Assembly (NCBI GenBank): GCA_024742275.1
Contig: JANSYS010000021.1
Coordinates: 1-64,000 of the forward strand
Reading direction: 5' to 3'
DNA length: 64,000 nucleotides
From: Alphaproteobacteria bacterium
Lineage (GTDB): Bacteria; Pseudomonadota; Alphaproteobacteria; Thalassobaculales; Thalassobaculaceae
Shown here: positions 28,978-37,493 of the stretch, in pieces
Numbering within the stretch: position 1 is the first letter of the stretch
How the letters are laid out: every line of letters starts with the position of its first letter
Notes under the pieces: generated by a model
Databases searched by the model: none
What the model saw: the letters and a program-made list of their open reading frames with translations, nothing else
What the model was told of the DNA's origin: nothing
Program-made: the position numbers and the translations under genes

Positions 28978-29594
28978 CAGTTCTGCTTCTTGCGGAAATC
29001 CTGATGGCAGGCAGAACAGGTGTCGGCCAGATGCAGGAACACGGCATCCGGGGGCATCCGGACGAGCATCTCGGCCGTCGGTCCGTGGCCTGTGCCCATC
29101 ATTCCCTGACCCTGCATCATTCCCTGACCCTGCATCATACCTTGGCCCTGCATCATACCTTGGCCCTGCATCATACCTTGGCCCTGCATCATGCCTCCCG
29201 CGCCGGCGGCCGGACGGTCATTTCCGGCGGCCTTCGCAAGCGCAGCCGCGTACTCCGACAATCGATTCGCAATGGCGCTGAACCGGTCCCAATTGCTCCA
29301 GATGGCCGGGACGGCTTCCGAGGGGTGGTCGAGGCTGCCTTTTGGGAACAGCTCCGTTAAGGCATCCCCGCCATGGCTCTCGATGATACCCGCCAGGGCG
29401 CGGACCCGTTCGGCTCCATAAGGCCGCTGTCCTCGCATCATGGCCGTCAGCTCCTTCATCGCGTCGCCGAGAGCCTCCATGGACTCCATCCGTTCCTTCA
29501 CCACGCCCGTCGCGCCCCCATGGGCGAACGCCCCGGCCACGCCGCCTGCCAACATGGCCGCCAACGCGGCCGTCGCAATCGTCATCGGTTTCAT
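28977..29594 (-). CDS. Cytochrome c'/c556-like protein with a Met-Gln-Gly repeat insertion
   Basis: A 205-residue periplasmic protein with a signal peptide (MTIATAALAAMLAGGVAGAFA). Its only haem motif is C-terminal, Cys193-SA-Cys196-His197, the position that defines cytochrome c' and c556. Four-helix-bundle segments precede it (GDAMKELTAMMRG, WSNWDRFSAIANRLSEYAAALAKAAG). Between the third and last helix an insertion of about 35 residues contains five copies of the hexapeptide MMQGQG, absent from ordinary family members. GGAG precedes the ATG. It lies between a His-rich secreted protein and a di-haem cytochrome, suggesting a periplasmic metal or redox function. Confidence 0.88.
   Translation of the reverse strand: MKPMTIATAALAAMLAGGVAGAFAHGGATGVVKERMESMEALGDAMKELTAMMRGQRPYGAERVRALAGIIESHGGDALTELFPKGSLDHPSEAVPAIWSNWDRFSAIANRLSEYAAALAKAAGNDRPAAGAGGMMQGQGMMQGQGMMQGQGMMQGQGMMQGQGMMGTGHGPTAEMLVRMPPDAVFLHLADTCSACHQDFRKKQN
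29111..29192. repeat. 18-bp tandem repeat inside the cytochrome c' gene
   Basis: Five units start at 29111, 29129, 29147, 29165 and 29183, each opening CCTGCATCAT with an 18-bp period; a degenerate unit precedes the first. The three rightmost spacers are identical, whereas the left ones differ (TCCCTGAC versus ACCTTGGC), showing recent expansion of the array by slippage or unequal exchange. On the reverse strand each unit encodes MMQGQG in frame, so copy-number change would alter the protein length without shifting frame. Confidence 0.95.
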
Positions 29595-29624
29595 CGTTGA
29601 ACTCCGTCGCTTGATCGTCAGGGA

Positions 29625-29981
29625 TCAGTCGGTCTGCAAACCACGCTGCGCGATCGGAGGAGGATTAGGAGGGCCCTGCACGATATCCAGGCACGGCCTC
29701 GCCGATGCAGGGCGGCCCCGGCGCACCGTCGCCAATCCGCCAACCTCGGCGACGAGAGCCGCGTCGCCGATACCGACGAGCGAGCATCCGCTGCCGAGGC
29801 CGGCCGGAGAAGGCTGACTTAGCGACGTCGTTTCACTGTCCAAGGCGGTCGGCGATGCCGTGGCTGCCGGATGGAAATGGGTCGCATGGACATGGGTCGG
29901 ATGGGCTCCCGCATCGGGCGCACCTGTCAGGCTCGCGACGAGACCGACCAGCATCAGCAGAACGACCCTCGTTGTCCTCAT
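29625..29981 (-). CDS. Small secreted His-rich protein, function unknown
   Basis: 118 residues. Residues 1-26 are a signal peptide (RTTRVVLLMLVGLVASLTGAPDAGA) and the mature protein begins with a His cluster HPTHVHATHFHP, a probable metal-binding tail. The remainder has two Cys (SGCSLVG and RPCLDIV) and no recognised domain. AAGGA sits at a good distance before the ATG at 29981, which supports it as a real gene. It is the first gene of a reverse-strand unit with the two cytochromes, 30 bp upstream of the cytochrome c' gene. A role in periplasmic metal binding is inference. Confidence 0.6.
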   Translation of the reverse strand: MRTTRVVLLMLVGLVASLTGAPDAGAHPTHVHATHFHPAATASPTALDSETTSLSQPSPAGLGSGCSLVGIGDAALVAEVGGLATVRRGRPASARPCLDIVQGPPNPPPIAQRGLQTD

Positions 29982-30051
29982 CGGCAGATCCTTCCGGCCC
30001 CACGGCCGGTCAGATCATACCCCACGCCTCTCGATATCCGAAACGATGCTG

Positions 30052-31365
30052 CTATCGCAGAACCGTGTAGGGCAGCCAAGTAATCAGCTCGGGGAAGATG
30101 ATCATCAGGACCAGGGCCAACGCCTGCAACGCAACGAACGGCGCGACGGAGAGGTAGATATCGCCCATGGTCACATCCTTGGGGACCACGCTGCGAAGGT
30201 AGAACAGGTTGAACCCGAAAGGCGGTGTGAGGAACGCCATCTCCATGTTCACGACGAACAGGACGCCCAGCCACACAGGATCGAACCCGAGGCTCGTGGC
30301 GATCGGGAAGAAGAGCGGTGCGGTCAGGATCATGATGCCGATGGGGTCGAGGAAGCATCCCATGATGATCCAGATGATCTGCATCCCGATGAGAACGCCC
30401 CACTTGCCACCCGGCAGCCAGGACAAGGCGTCGCGAACCAACTGGTCGGCGCCGAGCGCCGCATAGAGCGAGGTGAAGATCGACGCCGCGAAGATGATCC
30501 AGATCACCATGCAGCTCAGCCGAAGCGTGATCTTGCAGGATTCCAAGAGCGCAGGCCAATTAAGGGCTTTCTTGGCATAGGCGCACAGAATGGCGCCGAG
30601 GGCACCAAGCCCCGCCGCTTCGCTCGGCGTCGCCAATCCACCCACGATGCTGCCCAAAACGACGACGATCAGGCCGATCGGCAGGAGCACCGACTTCAGG
30701 GAGGCGAGCCGCTCTTCCCAAGAAGCGCGCTCGATCTTCGGCACGGCTGGCCCCAACTCGGGACGGAGAGCACAGACGATCAGTATGTAGATCGTGAAGA
30801 GCGCGACGATCACCAGTCCGGCGGTGATCCCTCCAAGGAACAGCATTCCAACGGATGTGTTGGTGTAGAGCCCAAGGACGATCATCACGACGCTCGGCGG
30901 GATCAGAACACCGAGCGCACCGCCGCCCGCGATACAGCCCAGGCTCAACCCCTTGCTGTAGTTGTGGCCGAGCATCGAAGGAAGCGCGACAAGCGCCATG
31001 GTTACCGTCGCCGCACCGCTCACCCCGACCAGCGCAGCGAAGATGGTACAGACCAGAACCGTTCCGACGGCCAGGCCGCCGTTCAGGCCGCCGAGCCATT
31101 TCTGCATCATGTCGTATAGATCTCGGGCTATCCCCGATCGCTCGAGCATCGATCCCATGAAGATGAACATCGGGATCGCTATCAGAACGAAGCTTGTGGC
31201 CTGACTGAAAGTCCGGATACCGACGGCGTAGAGGGCGTTGGGTCCCCAAAGGAAATAGGTCCCGACCACCGCAGATCCGCCGAGCGCGAAGACCAGCGGA
31301 ACGCCCGCCAGCATCAGCAGGATGAAGGATCCGAAGAGCAGAAGCGTGACGAGCTCGATGCTCAA
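30052..31365 (-). CDS. dctM: TRAP transporter large permease subunit (DctM)
   Basis: A 437-residue inner-membrane protein of the DctM/UIT family with about 12 hydrophobic segments and the typical AIPMFIFMGSMLERSG, GVLIPPSVVMIVLGLYT and LTPPFGFNLFYLRSV motifs. It couples sodium- or proton-driven uptake of a carboxylate captured by DctP. I place the start at TTG (31365) because it follows GGGGAGG, overlaps the dctQ stop, and gives the family N-terminus SIELVTLLLFG; upstream codons belong to dctQ in another frame. It is the last gene of a dctP-dctQ-dctM operon. Confidence 0.95.
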   Translation of the reverse strand: MSIELVTLLLFGSFILLMLAGVPLVFALGGSAVVGTYFLWGPNALYAVGIRTFSQATSFVLIAIPMFIFMGSMLERSGIARDLYDMMQKWLGGLNGGLAVGTVLVCTIFAALVGVSGAATVTMALVALPSMLGHNYSKGLSLGCIAGGGALGVLIPPSVVMIVLGLYTNTSVGMLFLGGITAGLVIVALFTIYILIVCALRPELGPAVPKIERASWEERLASLKSVLLPIGLIVVVLGSIVGGLATPSEAAGLGALGAILCAYAKKALNWPALLESCKITLRLSCMVIWIIFAASIFTSLYAALGADQLVRDALSWLPGGKWGVLIGMQIIWIIMGCFLDPIGIMILTAPLFFPIATSLGFDPVWLGVLFVVNMEMAFLTPPFGFNLFYLRSVVPKDVTMGDIYLSVAPFVALQALALVLMIIFPELITWLPYTVLR

Positions 31366-31913
31366 AGCGCAACCTCCCCATGCTTGTCTGCCACCGGGTC
31401 GGGTAACAGGTCGGCGCCGGTGAATATCGTGTAGAGATCGCGAAACAGCTTGGCGACCGCCTGCAACAGGAGCAGGAACGCTCCGATCGGCATCGCGGCG
31501 TAGACCGGATAGAGAGGCGGTCCCCAATCCGTTCCGGCGCGCTGCTCCGTTTCCCAGGCCTCATAGGTCATGATCCCCGTCTGCTGCAGCAGCACGAGGC
31601 AATAGACCAGGACGAAGGCTGCCGTGAGAACGTCGAGGATCGCCTTTTTCCGCGCTGAGAGCTGGGAGTAGATGATGTCCATCGCGACATGGTCGCGGTG
31701 CAGCAACGTGTAGCCGCCACCCAGCAGGACGTAACCGGCAAACAGATACGTGATCAGCTCATTGCCCCAAGTGGTCGGCGCGTTGATGCCGTATCGCAGG
31801 AAGACTTCCCAGACGACGAGGGCAATAAGAAGCAATAGCCCCACCGCCGTGACGCTGCCGATCAGGTTGTTGAGAGACTCGATCGCCCGGACGGCGGATC
31901 GCACAATGAACAT
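31362..31913 (-). CDS. dctQ: TRAP transporter small permease subunit (DctQ)
   Basis: A 183-residue protein with four hydrophobic helices and the family motif WEVFLRYGINAPTTWGNELITYL, followed by HVAMDIIYSQLS. It joins DctM in the membrane part of a tripartite uptake system. The ATG at 31913 is preceded by AAAGGA; 18 further codons upstream are open but non-conserved. Its stop overlaps the TTG start of dctM. A stem-loop separates it from dctP. Confidence 0.93.
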   Translation of the reverse strand: MFIVRSAVRAIESLNNLIGSVTAVGLLLLIALVVWEVFLRYGINAPTTWGNELITYLFAGYVLLGGGYTLLHRDHVAMDIIYSQLSARKKAILDVLTAAFVLVYCLVLLQQTGIMTYEAWETEQRAGTDWGPPLYPVYAAMPIGAFLLLLQAVAKLFRDLYTIFTGADLLPDPVADKHGEVAL

Positions 31914-31939
31914 CCCTGGATCCTTTGGCTGATGAACGA

Positions 31940-31967
31940 TTGGGGCGCCCTGTCGAGGACGCCCCAA
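31940..31967 (-). promoter_or_regulatory. Intercistronic stem-loop between dctP and dctQ
   Basis: TTGGGGCG (31940-31947) pairs with CGCCCCAA (31960-31967) across a 12-nt loop that can add further pairs. It is in the short gap between dctP and dctQ and has no T-run, so it is not a full terminator. In several binding-protein transporter operons such structures stabilise the binding-protein mRNA relative to permease mRNA, and that is the likely role here. Confidence 0.55.
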
Positions 31968-31989
31968 CGTGTCGATCGGGATCAGGCGA

Positions 31990-33093
31990 TCAAATGTTCG
32001 CCGGCCGCTCGTTTAGCTGATCGCGGGTCTTGAAGATGATGTCCAGCACCGCCTTGGTGCCCGGATCATCGCCCCTGAGCTGCTCCAGCGCGGCCGCCGA
32101 GATGCGGCGCATCTCCGCAACGTCCTCTTCCGGAAGGGCATTGAACTCAACGCCCGCCGCCTTCATCTCGCCGACCGCGATCGCCGAGTTGTAGGTCGAT
32201 GTCGCGGCGCGCTCGACCGCATAGAGACGGGTGGCCAGGTTCATGACGGCTTTCAAGTCGTCCGGCAGGCTGTTGTAGGCCCGCATGTTCATGAACTGAT
32301 CTTCCATGTCGAACTTGATCAGGGACGGGCCGAGATAGAACTTGGCGACCTCGTGCAGCTTCACGGCTTTAAAGCCGTCCGGCGAGCCCCAGTTCGACGC
32401 ATCGATCACGCCCTGGGACATTGCCGTGTACTGCTCTTCTCCCGGCACGGTCACGATCGAGGCGCCCTGCGACTTCCAGATCTCCGCGCCGAGGCCGAAG
32501 CTGCGGATCTTCACGCCGTTGAAGTCGGAGAGACGCGTCATCTTCTCGCGGGACATGGTGGCGCCCCACTCGTCCGAGTAGACGGGGCCCAGAAAGTGGA
32601 CGTTCTCCTTCGCGAACGCATCCCGGACGATCCCCATCAAATCGGTCTCGTGCCAGAGATAGTCGTAGTGATCGAGGGCCGAGAAAGCGAACGGAACACC
32701 CCAGGTCCAGAGTGTGAACGGGATCTTGCCGCGCCAGTACACCTGTGCCGCGTAGCCGATATCGACCACCCCCTTGCTCACTGCATCGAGCATCTCGAAG
32801 GTCGGGACAACAGCGCCCGGCGGAAACGCCTGGATCTCGATCCGCCCACCGGACAGTTCGCGGACACGCTCGACATAGCGCGGCACCAAGACTTCCCATT
32901 CGGTCGTGCCGGGGCCGAGAAACGACTGCATCCGGAAGCGAAACTCTGGGCTCTGAGCTTTCGCCGTGGACGACAACCCGGCAACCGTGGCGAGCGTTGC
33001 TCCCGTGAGGCCGGCTTTCATGATGTCACGGCGGCGGATCTTCTGCCCTCCGATCTCGTGAACGACCCGGTCATGCGTATCGCGTTTTGTCAT
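31990..33093 (-). CDS. dctP: TRAP transporter solute-binding protein (DctP)
   Basis: A 367-residue periplasmic binding protein. The N-terminus KIRRRDIMKAGLTGATLATV is a twin-arginine signal ending near AKA. The mature part has the DctP segments IEIQAFPPGAVVPTFEMLDAVSKGVVDIGYA and GVKIRSFGLGAEIWKSQGAS with the conserved Arg that binds the carboxylate, and TAMSQGVIDASNWGSP. The ATG at 33093 follows GGGAGG by 6 nt and is chosen over two in-frame ATG codons upstream. The ligand is not evident; the adjoining CoA-ligase and acyl-CoA dehydrogenase genes suggest an organic acid. Confidence 0.94.
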   Translation of the reverse strand: MTKRDTHDRVVHEIGGQKIRRRDIMKAGLTGATLATVAGLSSTAKAQSPEFRFRMQSFLGPGTTEWEVLVPRYVERVRELSGGRIEIQAFPPGAVVPTFEMLDAVSKGVVDIGYAAQVYWRGKIPFTLWTWGVPFAFSALDHYDYLWHETDLMGIVRDAFAKENVHFLGPVYSDEWGATMSREKMTRLSDFNGVKIRSFGLGAEIWKSQGASIVTVPGEEQYTAMSQGVIDASNWGSPDGFKAVKLHEVAKFYLGPSLIKFDMEDQFMNMRAYNSLPDDLKAVMNLATRLYAVERAATSTYNSAIAVGEMKAAGVEFNALPEEDVAEMRRISAAALEQLRGDDPGTKAVLDIIFKTRDQLNERPANI

Positions 33094-33457
33094 TGACATC
33101 CTCCCTTGGGCTCTGTTTTTGCGGCCTAACGTTTCTTCTTGGCTTATTATTTTCATGCCAAGTTCGATTTTTTCCCGGAAACAACAGTATTACCTCAATT
33201 AAACTGTGTCTCCGTGTTTTACATTAAAAGCCTAACGCCAGTTTCGAAATTCGGTCAAGGCAGCTTTTATTTCGACAACTGCCGATAATAGACACGCCCT
33301 CAAACGTAGGAAAATTCATTGAACGGGCTCAATGAACCGCACAAGCCGACTTGGCCCACATGTGTAATTTGCACTACGGTCCTAATCAGAAGAGCCAGCG
33401 CACTCGATTGCAGATCGGGATGAGAAGCTGACCACGGTTGAACGGGTGGCATGCCGA
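33094..33457. promoter_or_regulatory. Divergent intergenic region between dctP and acyl-CoA dehydrogenase
   Basis: A 364-bp AT-rich stretch. On the reverse strand TTGACC (33253-33258) and TAGGCT (33229-33234), 18 bp apart, form a plausible sigma-70-type promoter for dctPQM. An inverted repeat GGCAG (33259-33263)/CTGCC (33279-33283) lies directly upstream of that -35 box and could bind a regulator. No regulator gene is adjacent, and no terminator or open frame is supported. Confidence 0.45.
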
Positions 33458-34606
33458 ATGACCGAACGGGCAAGGGAACTGTGGCTGGACCGCGTCCGTG
33501 AGTTCGCACAGACGCGCGTTGCGCAAGCAGCGGCAGCGTGGTCGCTCGGCGCTCATCCCTCCCCGGACTTCTACGCCGACGCGGCCCAACAAGGTCTGTT
33601 CGGTATCGAGGTCCCCACGGAACTCGGGGGTGTCGGCTTCGGATTTGCGGAGAAGGTCTTGGTGGCGGAAATACTCGCCGCCGCGGATTTCGGTTTCGCG
33701 ATGTCCGTGATCAACACGCAAAACATCGCCCTCCGTCTCTCCATCAGCGCGCCCGATGCCGTCAAGAAACGGTTTCTGCCGGACCTTCTGTCCGGCCGGA
33801 CGAGCGCTTGTACCGCCTTGACCGAACCGGGAGCGGGTTCCGATCTCGCGGCCGTCGCGACAACGGCGAAAAGCAGCGGTGACGGATGGGTTCTGAACGG
33901 CGAGAAGAGTTGGATCATCAACGGCCGGCACGCGGGTTTGGCGCTGGTCTTCGCGCAAACCGACAAGACGGCCGGACTGTCAGGACTCGGAGCCTTCCTC
34001 GTCGACTGTAGCAGTGACGGAGTCACCCGCTATGCGATCGACTCCGGATTTTCACAAACCAGCATCGGTACGGGTGGCTTTGTCCTGAGTGAAGTGCAGG
34101 TCGAGCGCGATAAGCTGATCGTGCCACCGGGACTGGCATTCCGCACAATCATGGAAGAGATCAACGGAGCGCGTGTCTACGTCGCCGCCATGTGCTGCGG
34201 CATGCTGGACGCCGCTCTGGAGACGGCAACGTCCTACGGGCACACACGCTCGGCGTTTGGGCGCAAGCTGAAGGATCATCAGGCGTGGCGGCAGGCACTC
34301 GGCGAAGCGGAGACCGAGCTTGCGGCGATCAAAGCGCTCACCGCCGAGGCGACCAGGCGCATTGCCTGCGGACAGGACGCGCGTTTGGCAGCGACCCAGG
34401 CGAAGATCGCGGCCGTCGAGGCCGGCCAGCGGCACCTGCCGGTACTCCTTCATGCCATGGGAGCGGAGGGACTGCGGCCGGAACACTGTCTCGCCCGCCA
34501 TCTCGGTGCCTTGCAGACGGCGGCGCTGGCCGACGGTGCGAACGCCCTTCTGAAGCAGCAAGTCGCGAAACTGTCCCGCCCCACCATTCCCACCCCCGAG
34601 GCCTGA
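33458..34606 (+). CDS. Acyl-CoA dehydrogenase
   Basis: A 382-residue FAD enzyme that introduces an alpha-beta double bond into an acyl-CoA. It shows the N-terminal helical domain, the beta-barrel FAD segment CTALTEPGAGSDLAAV, the GEKSWIINGRHAGL stretch, and the C-terminal helical domain with RSAFGRKLKDHQAWRQ. The expected catalytic Glu region is represented by AMGAEGLRPEHCLARHL. The ATG at 33458 is preferred; a GTG four codons upstream is an alternative. The MDR oxidoreductase begins 3 bp after the stop, so they form one unit. Confidence 0.92.
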   Translation: MTERARELWLDRVREFAQTRVAQAAAAWSLGAHPSPDFYADAAQQGLFGIEVPTELGGVGFGFAEKVLVAEILAAADFGFAMSVINTQNIALRLSISAPDAVKKRFLPDLLSGRTSACTALTEPGAGSDLAAVATTAKSSGDGWVLNGEKSWIINGRHAGLALVFAQTDKTAGLSGLGAFLVDCSSDGVTRYAIDSGFSQTSIGTGGFVLSEVQVERDKLIVPPGLAFRTIMEEINGARVYVAAMCCGMLDAALETATSYGHTRSAFGRKLKDHQAWRQALGEAETELAAIKALTAEATRRIACGQDARLAATQAKIAAVEAGQRHLPVLLHAMGAEGLRPEHCLARHLGALQTAALADGANALLKQQVAKLSRPTIPTPEA

Positions 34607-34609
34607 ACC

Positions 34610-35626
34610 ATGCGCGTTTTCCAGATCCAGGACGATTGGGGTTTCGACAACCTCAGGGTCGCCGAGCGACCCGACCCGAAGCCCGGACCCGGCGACGTAC
34701 TAGTGAAGATGCGCATGGCATCCCTGAATGCGCGCGATCTGATCGTGCCCGAAAGGGGCTACGGTCGCGCAACGGGCGACCTCCCACTGATCCCGATCTC
34801 CGACGGCGTCGGAGAGGTTGTCGCGGTCGGTGACGGCGTGACCCGGGTGGCGGTCGGCGACCGCGTCACGCCGACTTACTTCCAACGATGGATCTCCGGC
34901 GATCCCACGCCCGACCGGTTCGCGTCAGCCCTGGGCGGCCCTTTGAACGGGGTCATGGCGGATTTCGTCCGCCTGTCGCAGGAGGGAGTCGCGCGGGTCC
35001 CCGACTATCTCTCGGACGCCGAGGCCGCGACCTTGCCGTGCGCTGCCCTGACGGCCTGGAGCGCCATCGTGACCCATGGGGCGACCCGGCCGGGCGACCG
35101 GGTGCTGATCCAAGGCACCGGCGGCGTCGCGCTGTTCGCCTTGGCGTTCGCCAAGCAGGCCGGCGCCCACGTGACAGTGATCTCGTCCAGCGATGAGAAA
35201 CTGGAGCGTGTCCGATCCATGGGCGCCGAAGCCACAATCAACTACCGCGAGGTCGAGGACTGGGCGCGGGCCAGCCGGGAGATCACGGCGGATCGCGGCG
35301 GATACGACAATATCATCGAGTTGGGGGGCGCCAGGACCCTGCCGCTCTCGCTCCGCGCCGTACGGCCGGGCGGAACTCTGTCGATGATTGGCGTCCTGAC
35401 CGGACTCAACATCGAGACGTCGCTCGGCTTGATCGTCGCACGGCAGGTTCGCCTGCAGGGCGTGACGGTCGGCCACCGTGATGGTTACGAAGCGATGCTG
35501 GCGGCCATGGCCCAGCACGAGATCCGGCCGGTGCTCGGCGCACGGTTCGGGTTCACCGAGCTCAAAGAGGCACTCGATCACCTCCGGACCGGGGGACACT
35601 TCGGAAAGACCCTCATCCAATTCTGA
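34610..35626 (+). CDS. Zinc-free MDR-family NAD(P)-dependent oxidoreductase
   Basis: A 338-residue medium-chain dehydrogenase/reductase with an N-terminal GroES-like domain and a C-terminal Rossmann domain (QGTGGVALFALAFAKQAGA). The catalytic-zinc Cys is replaced in ASLNARDL, and the structural-zinc Cys lobe is missing, so it is more like quinone oxidoreductase or enoyl reductases than a true alcohol dehydrogenase. It is sandwiched between acyl-CoA dehydrogenase and acyl-CoA synthetase genes with gaps of 3 and 21 bp, suggesting a CoA-ester or carboxylate pathway. Confidence 0.9.
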   Translation: MRVFQIQDDWGFDNLRVAERPDPKPGPGDVLVKMRMASLNARDLIVPERGYGRATGDLPLIPISDGVGEVVAVGDGVTRVAVGDRVTPTYFQRWISGDPTPDRFASALGGPLNGVMADFVRLSQEGVARVPDYLSDAEAATLPCAALTAWSAIVTHGATRPGDRVLIQGTGGVALFALAFAKQAGAHVTVISSSDEKLERVRSMGAEATINYREVEDWARASREITADRGGYDNIIELGGARTLPLSLRAVRPGGTLSMIGVLTGLNIETSLGLIVARQVRLQGVTVGHRDGYEAMLAAMAQHEIRPVLGARFGFTELKEALDHLRTGGHFGKTLIQF

Positions 35627-35647
35627 AACCGCATCGGGGCTCCGCAG

Positions 35648-37189
35648 ATGGCCGCCACTTCGCATCCCTACCAGCCACGCACGTTCGCCGGCGACCCGGA
35701 GCGTTTGGCCTTCCGAATGTGCGGAACCGGCGAGTCGGTCACCTTCGCGGAGCTCGAGGCACGCGCCAACCAGGGAGCGCATCTGCTGCGGCAGTTGGGA
35801 GTCCGGGCCGGCGACCACATCGCAATCCTGATGGAAAACCGGCGCGAGTTTCTGGAGATCTGCTTCGCGGCCGACCGGGCCGGCGTCTACTACACGACGA
35901 TCAGCACCCATCTGACGCGAGATGAGATCGGGTACATTCTCGAAGACTGCGGCGCCAAGCTGTTGGTCTCGTCAGACCGCTTCCTCGACCTCGCGACAGA
36001 GTTGGCCGGCGCACCAGCCCGACGCTGGACCACGCTGATCGTCGGAAACACATCACCGGAATTCGACAGCTGGAGCGAGACGGTTGCGGACCAGGCGGAG
36101 AGTCCAATCGAAGACGAAGCGCAGGGCCTGGACATGCTGTACTCCTCAGGCACAACGGGTCGGCCGAAAGGTATCCTATGGCCCCTGCCCGACGACCTGC
36201 CGGGCGGACGCACCATGCTGGTCGAATTGCTGACGTCGCTTTTCGGCTACGCGCCGGATACCCGCTATCTGTGCCCGGCGCCGCTGTATCACGCAGCCCC
36301 GCTACGCCACACCATGGTGACGGTGAAGATGGGGGGATCGGCCTTCATCATGGAACGTTTCGACGCCCAGGAGTCCCTGAGGATTATCGAAGACGAGCGG
36401 ATCACCCACAGTCAATGGGTTCCCACAATGTTCATCCGAATGCTCAAACTGCCGGATGAAGAGAGACTGCGCTACGACGTGTCGTCAATGGTCATGGCCG
36501 TCCACGCGGCGGCCCCGTGTCCGATAGAGATCAAACGGCGAATGATCGACTGGTGGGGGCCGATCATTCACGAGTACTACGCCGGAACGGAAAACAATGG
36601 CTTCACCGCGATCACCACACCGGAATGGCTGGAGCATCAGGGATCCGTGGGAAGGGCCAAACTCGGCATCATTCACATCTGCGGCGAGGATGGCGCGGAA
36701 CTGCCCCTGGGAGAGGAAGGTGAAGTCTATTTCGAGAACGGACACCGGTTCGCCTATCACAACGACCCGGAGAAGACTGCCGCCAGCGCCAACGCGATGG
36801 GCTGGACGACGCTCGGCGACATCGGCCGCGTTGACGAGGAGGGCTACCTCTACCTGACCGACCGCAAGTCCTTCATGATCATATCCGGCGGCGTGAACAT
36901 CTACCCGCAGGAGATCGAGGATGTCCTCCTGTGCCACCCCTCGGTACTGGATGCCGCCGTGTTCGGCGTGCCGAACGAAGACTTCGGCGAGGAGGTGAAG
37001 GCAGTCGTTCAGCCGGTCCCGGCGGTCGACGGCGGAGAGGCGCTGAGAGAAGAACTGATGACCCTTTGTCGCCAACGCCTCTCGAGCATCAAGTGTCCTC
37101 GGAGCATCGACTTCCGTAGATCCCTACCTCGATCGGCAACGGGAAAGCTCTACAAGCGACGCTTGAAGGAAGAATATCTGGCATCCTGA
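35648..37189 (+). CDS. Acyl-CoA synthetase (AMP-forming)
   Basis: A 513-residue ANL-family ligase. Motifs: [14 protein letters not shown] (P-loop), HEYYAGTENNG in place of YGxTE, the hinge segment GYLYLTDRKSFMIISGG, and the C-terminal Lys in LPRSATGKLYKRRL. The altered YYAGTEN adenine motif is typical of a subgroup related to long-chain or bile-acid-like CoA ligases. It closes the ACAD-MDR-ligase unit and would activate the acid imported by the TRAP system next door; the acid is unknown. Confidence 0.92.
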   Translation: MAATSHPYQPRTFAGDPERLAFRMCGTGESVTFAELEARANQGAHLLRQLGVRAGDHIAILMENRREFLEICFAADRAGVYYTTISTHLTRDEIGYILEDCGAKLLVSSDRFLDLATELAGAPARRWTTLIVGNTSPEFDSWSETVADQAESPIEDEAQGLDMLYSSGTTGRPKGILWPLPDDLPGGRTMLVELLTSLFGYAPDTRYLCPAPLYHAAPLRHTMVTVKMGGSAFIMERFDAQESLRIIEDERITHSQWVPTMFIRMLKLPDEERLRYDVSSMVMAVHAAAPCPIEIKRRMIDWWGPIIHEYYAGTENNGFTAITTPEWLEHQGSVGRAKLGIIHICGEDGAELPLGEEGEVYFENGHRFAYHNDPEKTAASANAMGWTTLGDIGRVDEEGYLYLTDRKSFMIISGGVNIYPQEIEDVLLCHPSVLDAAVFGVPNEDFGEEVKAVVQPVPAVDGGEALREELMTLCRQRLSSIKCPRSIDFRRSLPRSATGKLYKRRLKEEYLAS

Positions 37190-37493
37190 CCAGATCGCGA
37201 AGACCGGCGAACATTTGTCTGTCTCGTCAGGCCGCGCCTGAGCGGCCAACGCATGACGGCAAATCCGGTGCCTGACAGCTCGTTGGAACCGGGGACATGG
37301 ACCCGGCGGGTTCAGTGAATGCTGGCCCCCTCCACCGGCAGCCCGACGATGAACTAGATTGCGCTCGATGCCGTTCGCGCGACTGAACCAGCATGAATCC
37401 GCAGGATATCCCGCGTAGGAACACAATGATTAACGGGTTTTTCATAAAACTCCTCCAGGGTCGGGCCTCACAGAGCATTGGGATAGAGTTCAG
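37190..37493. other. 304-bp gap with one hairpin, no gene seen
   Basis: It contains a GC-rich hairpin GGCCGC (37230-37235)/GCGGCC (37242-37247) with a 6-nt loop shortly after the ligase stop, without a T-run, so only a possible terminator. The rest should hold the MFS gene promoter. No small open frame with a credible ribosome binding site was found. Confidence 0.4.

Noticed and set aside
29093-29200. CRISPR-like short repeats
   Set aside because: The repeats are contiguous 18-bp units in frame inside a gene and have no unique spacers.
33351-33385. Sigma-54 promoter (TTGGCCC ... TTGCAC) before the acyl-CoA dehydrogenase gene
   Set aside because: The GG-to-GC spacing is far longer than the required 10 bp.
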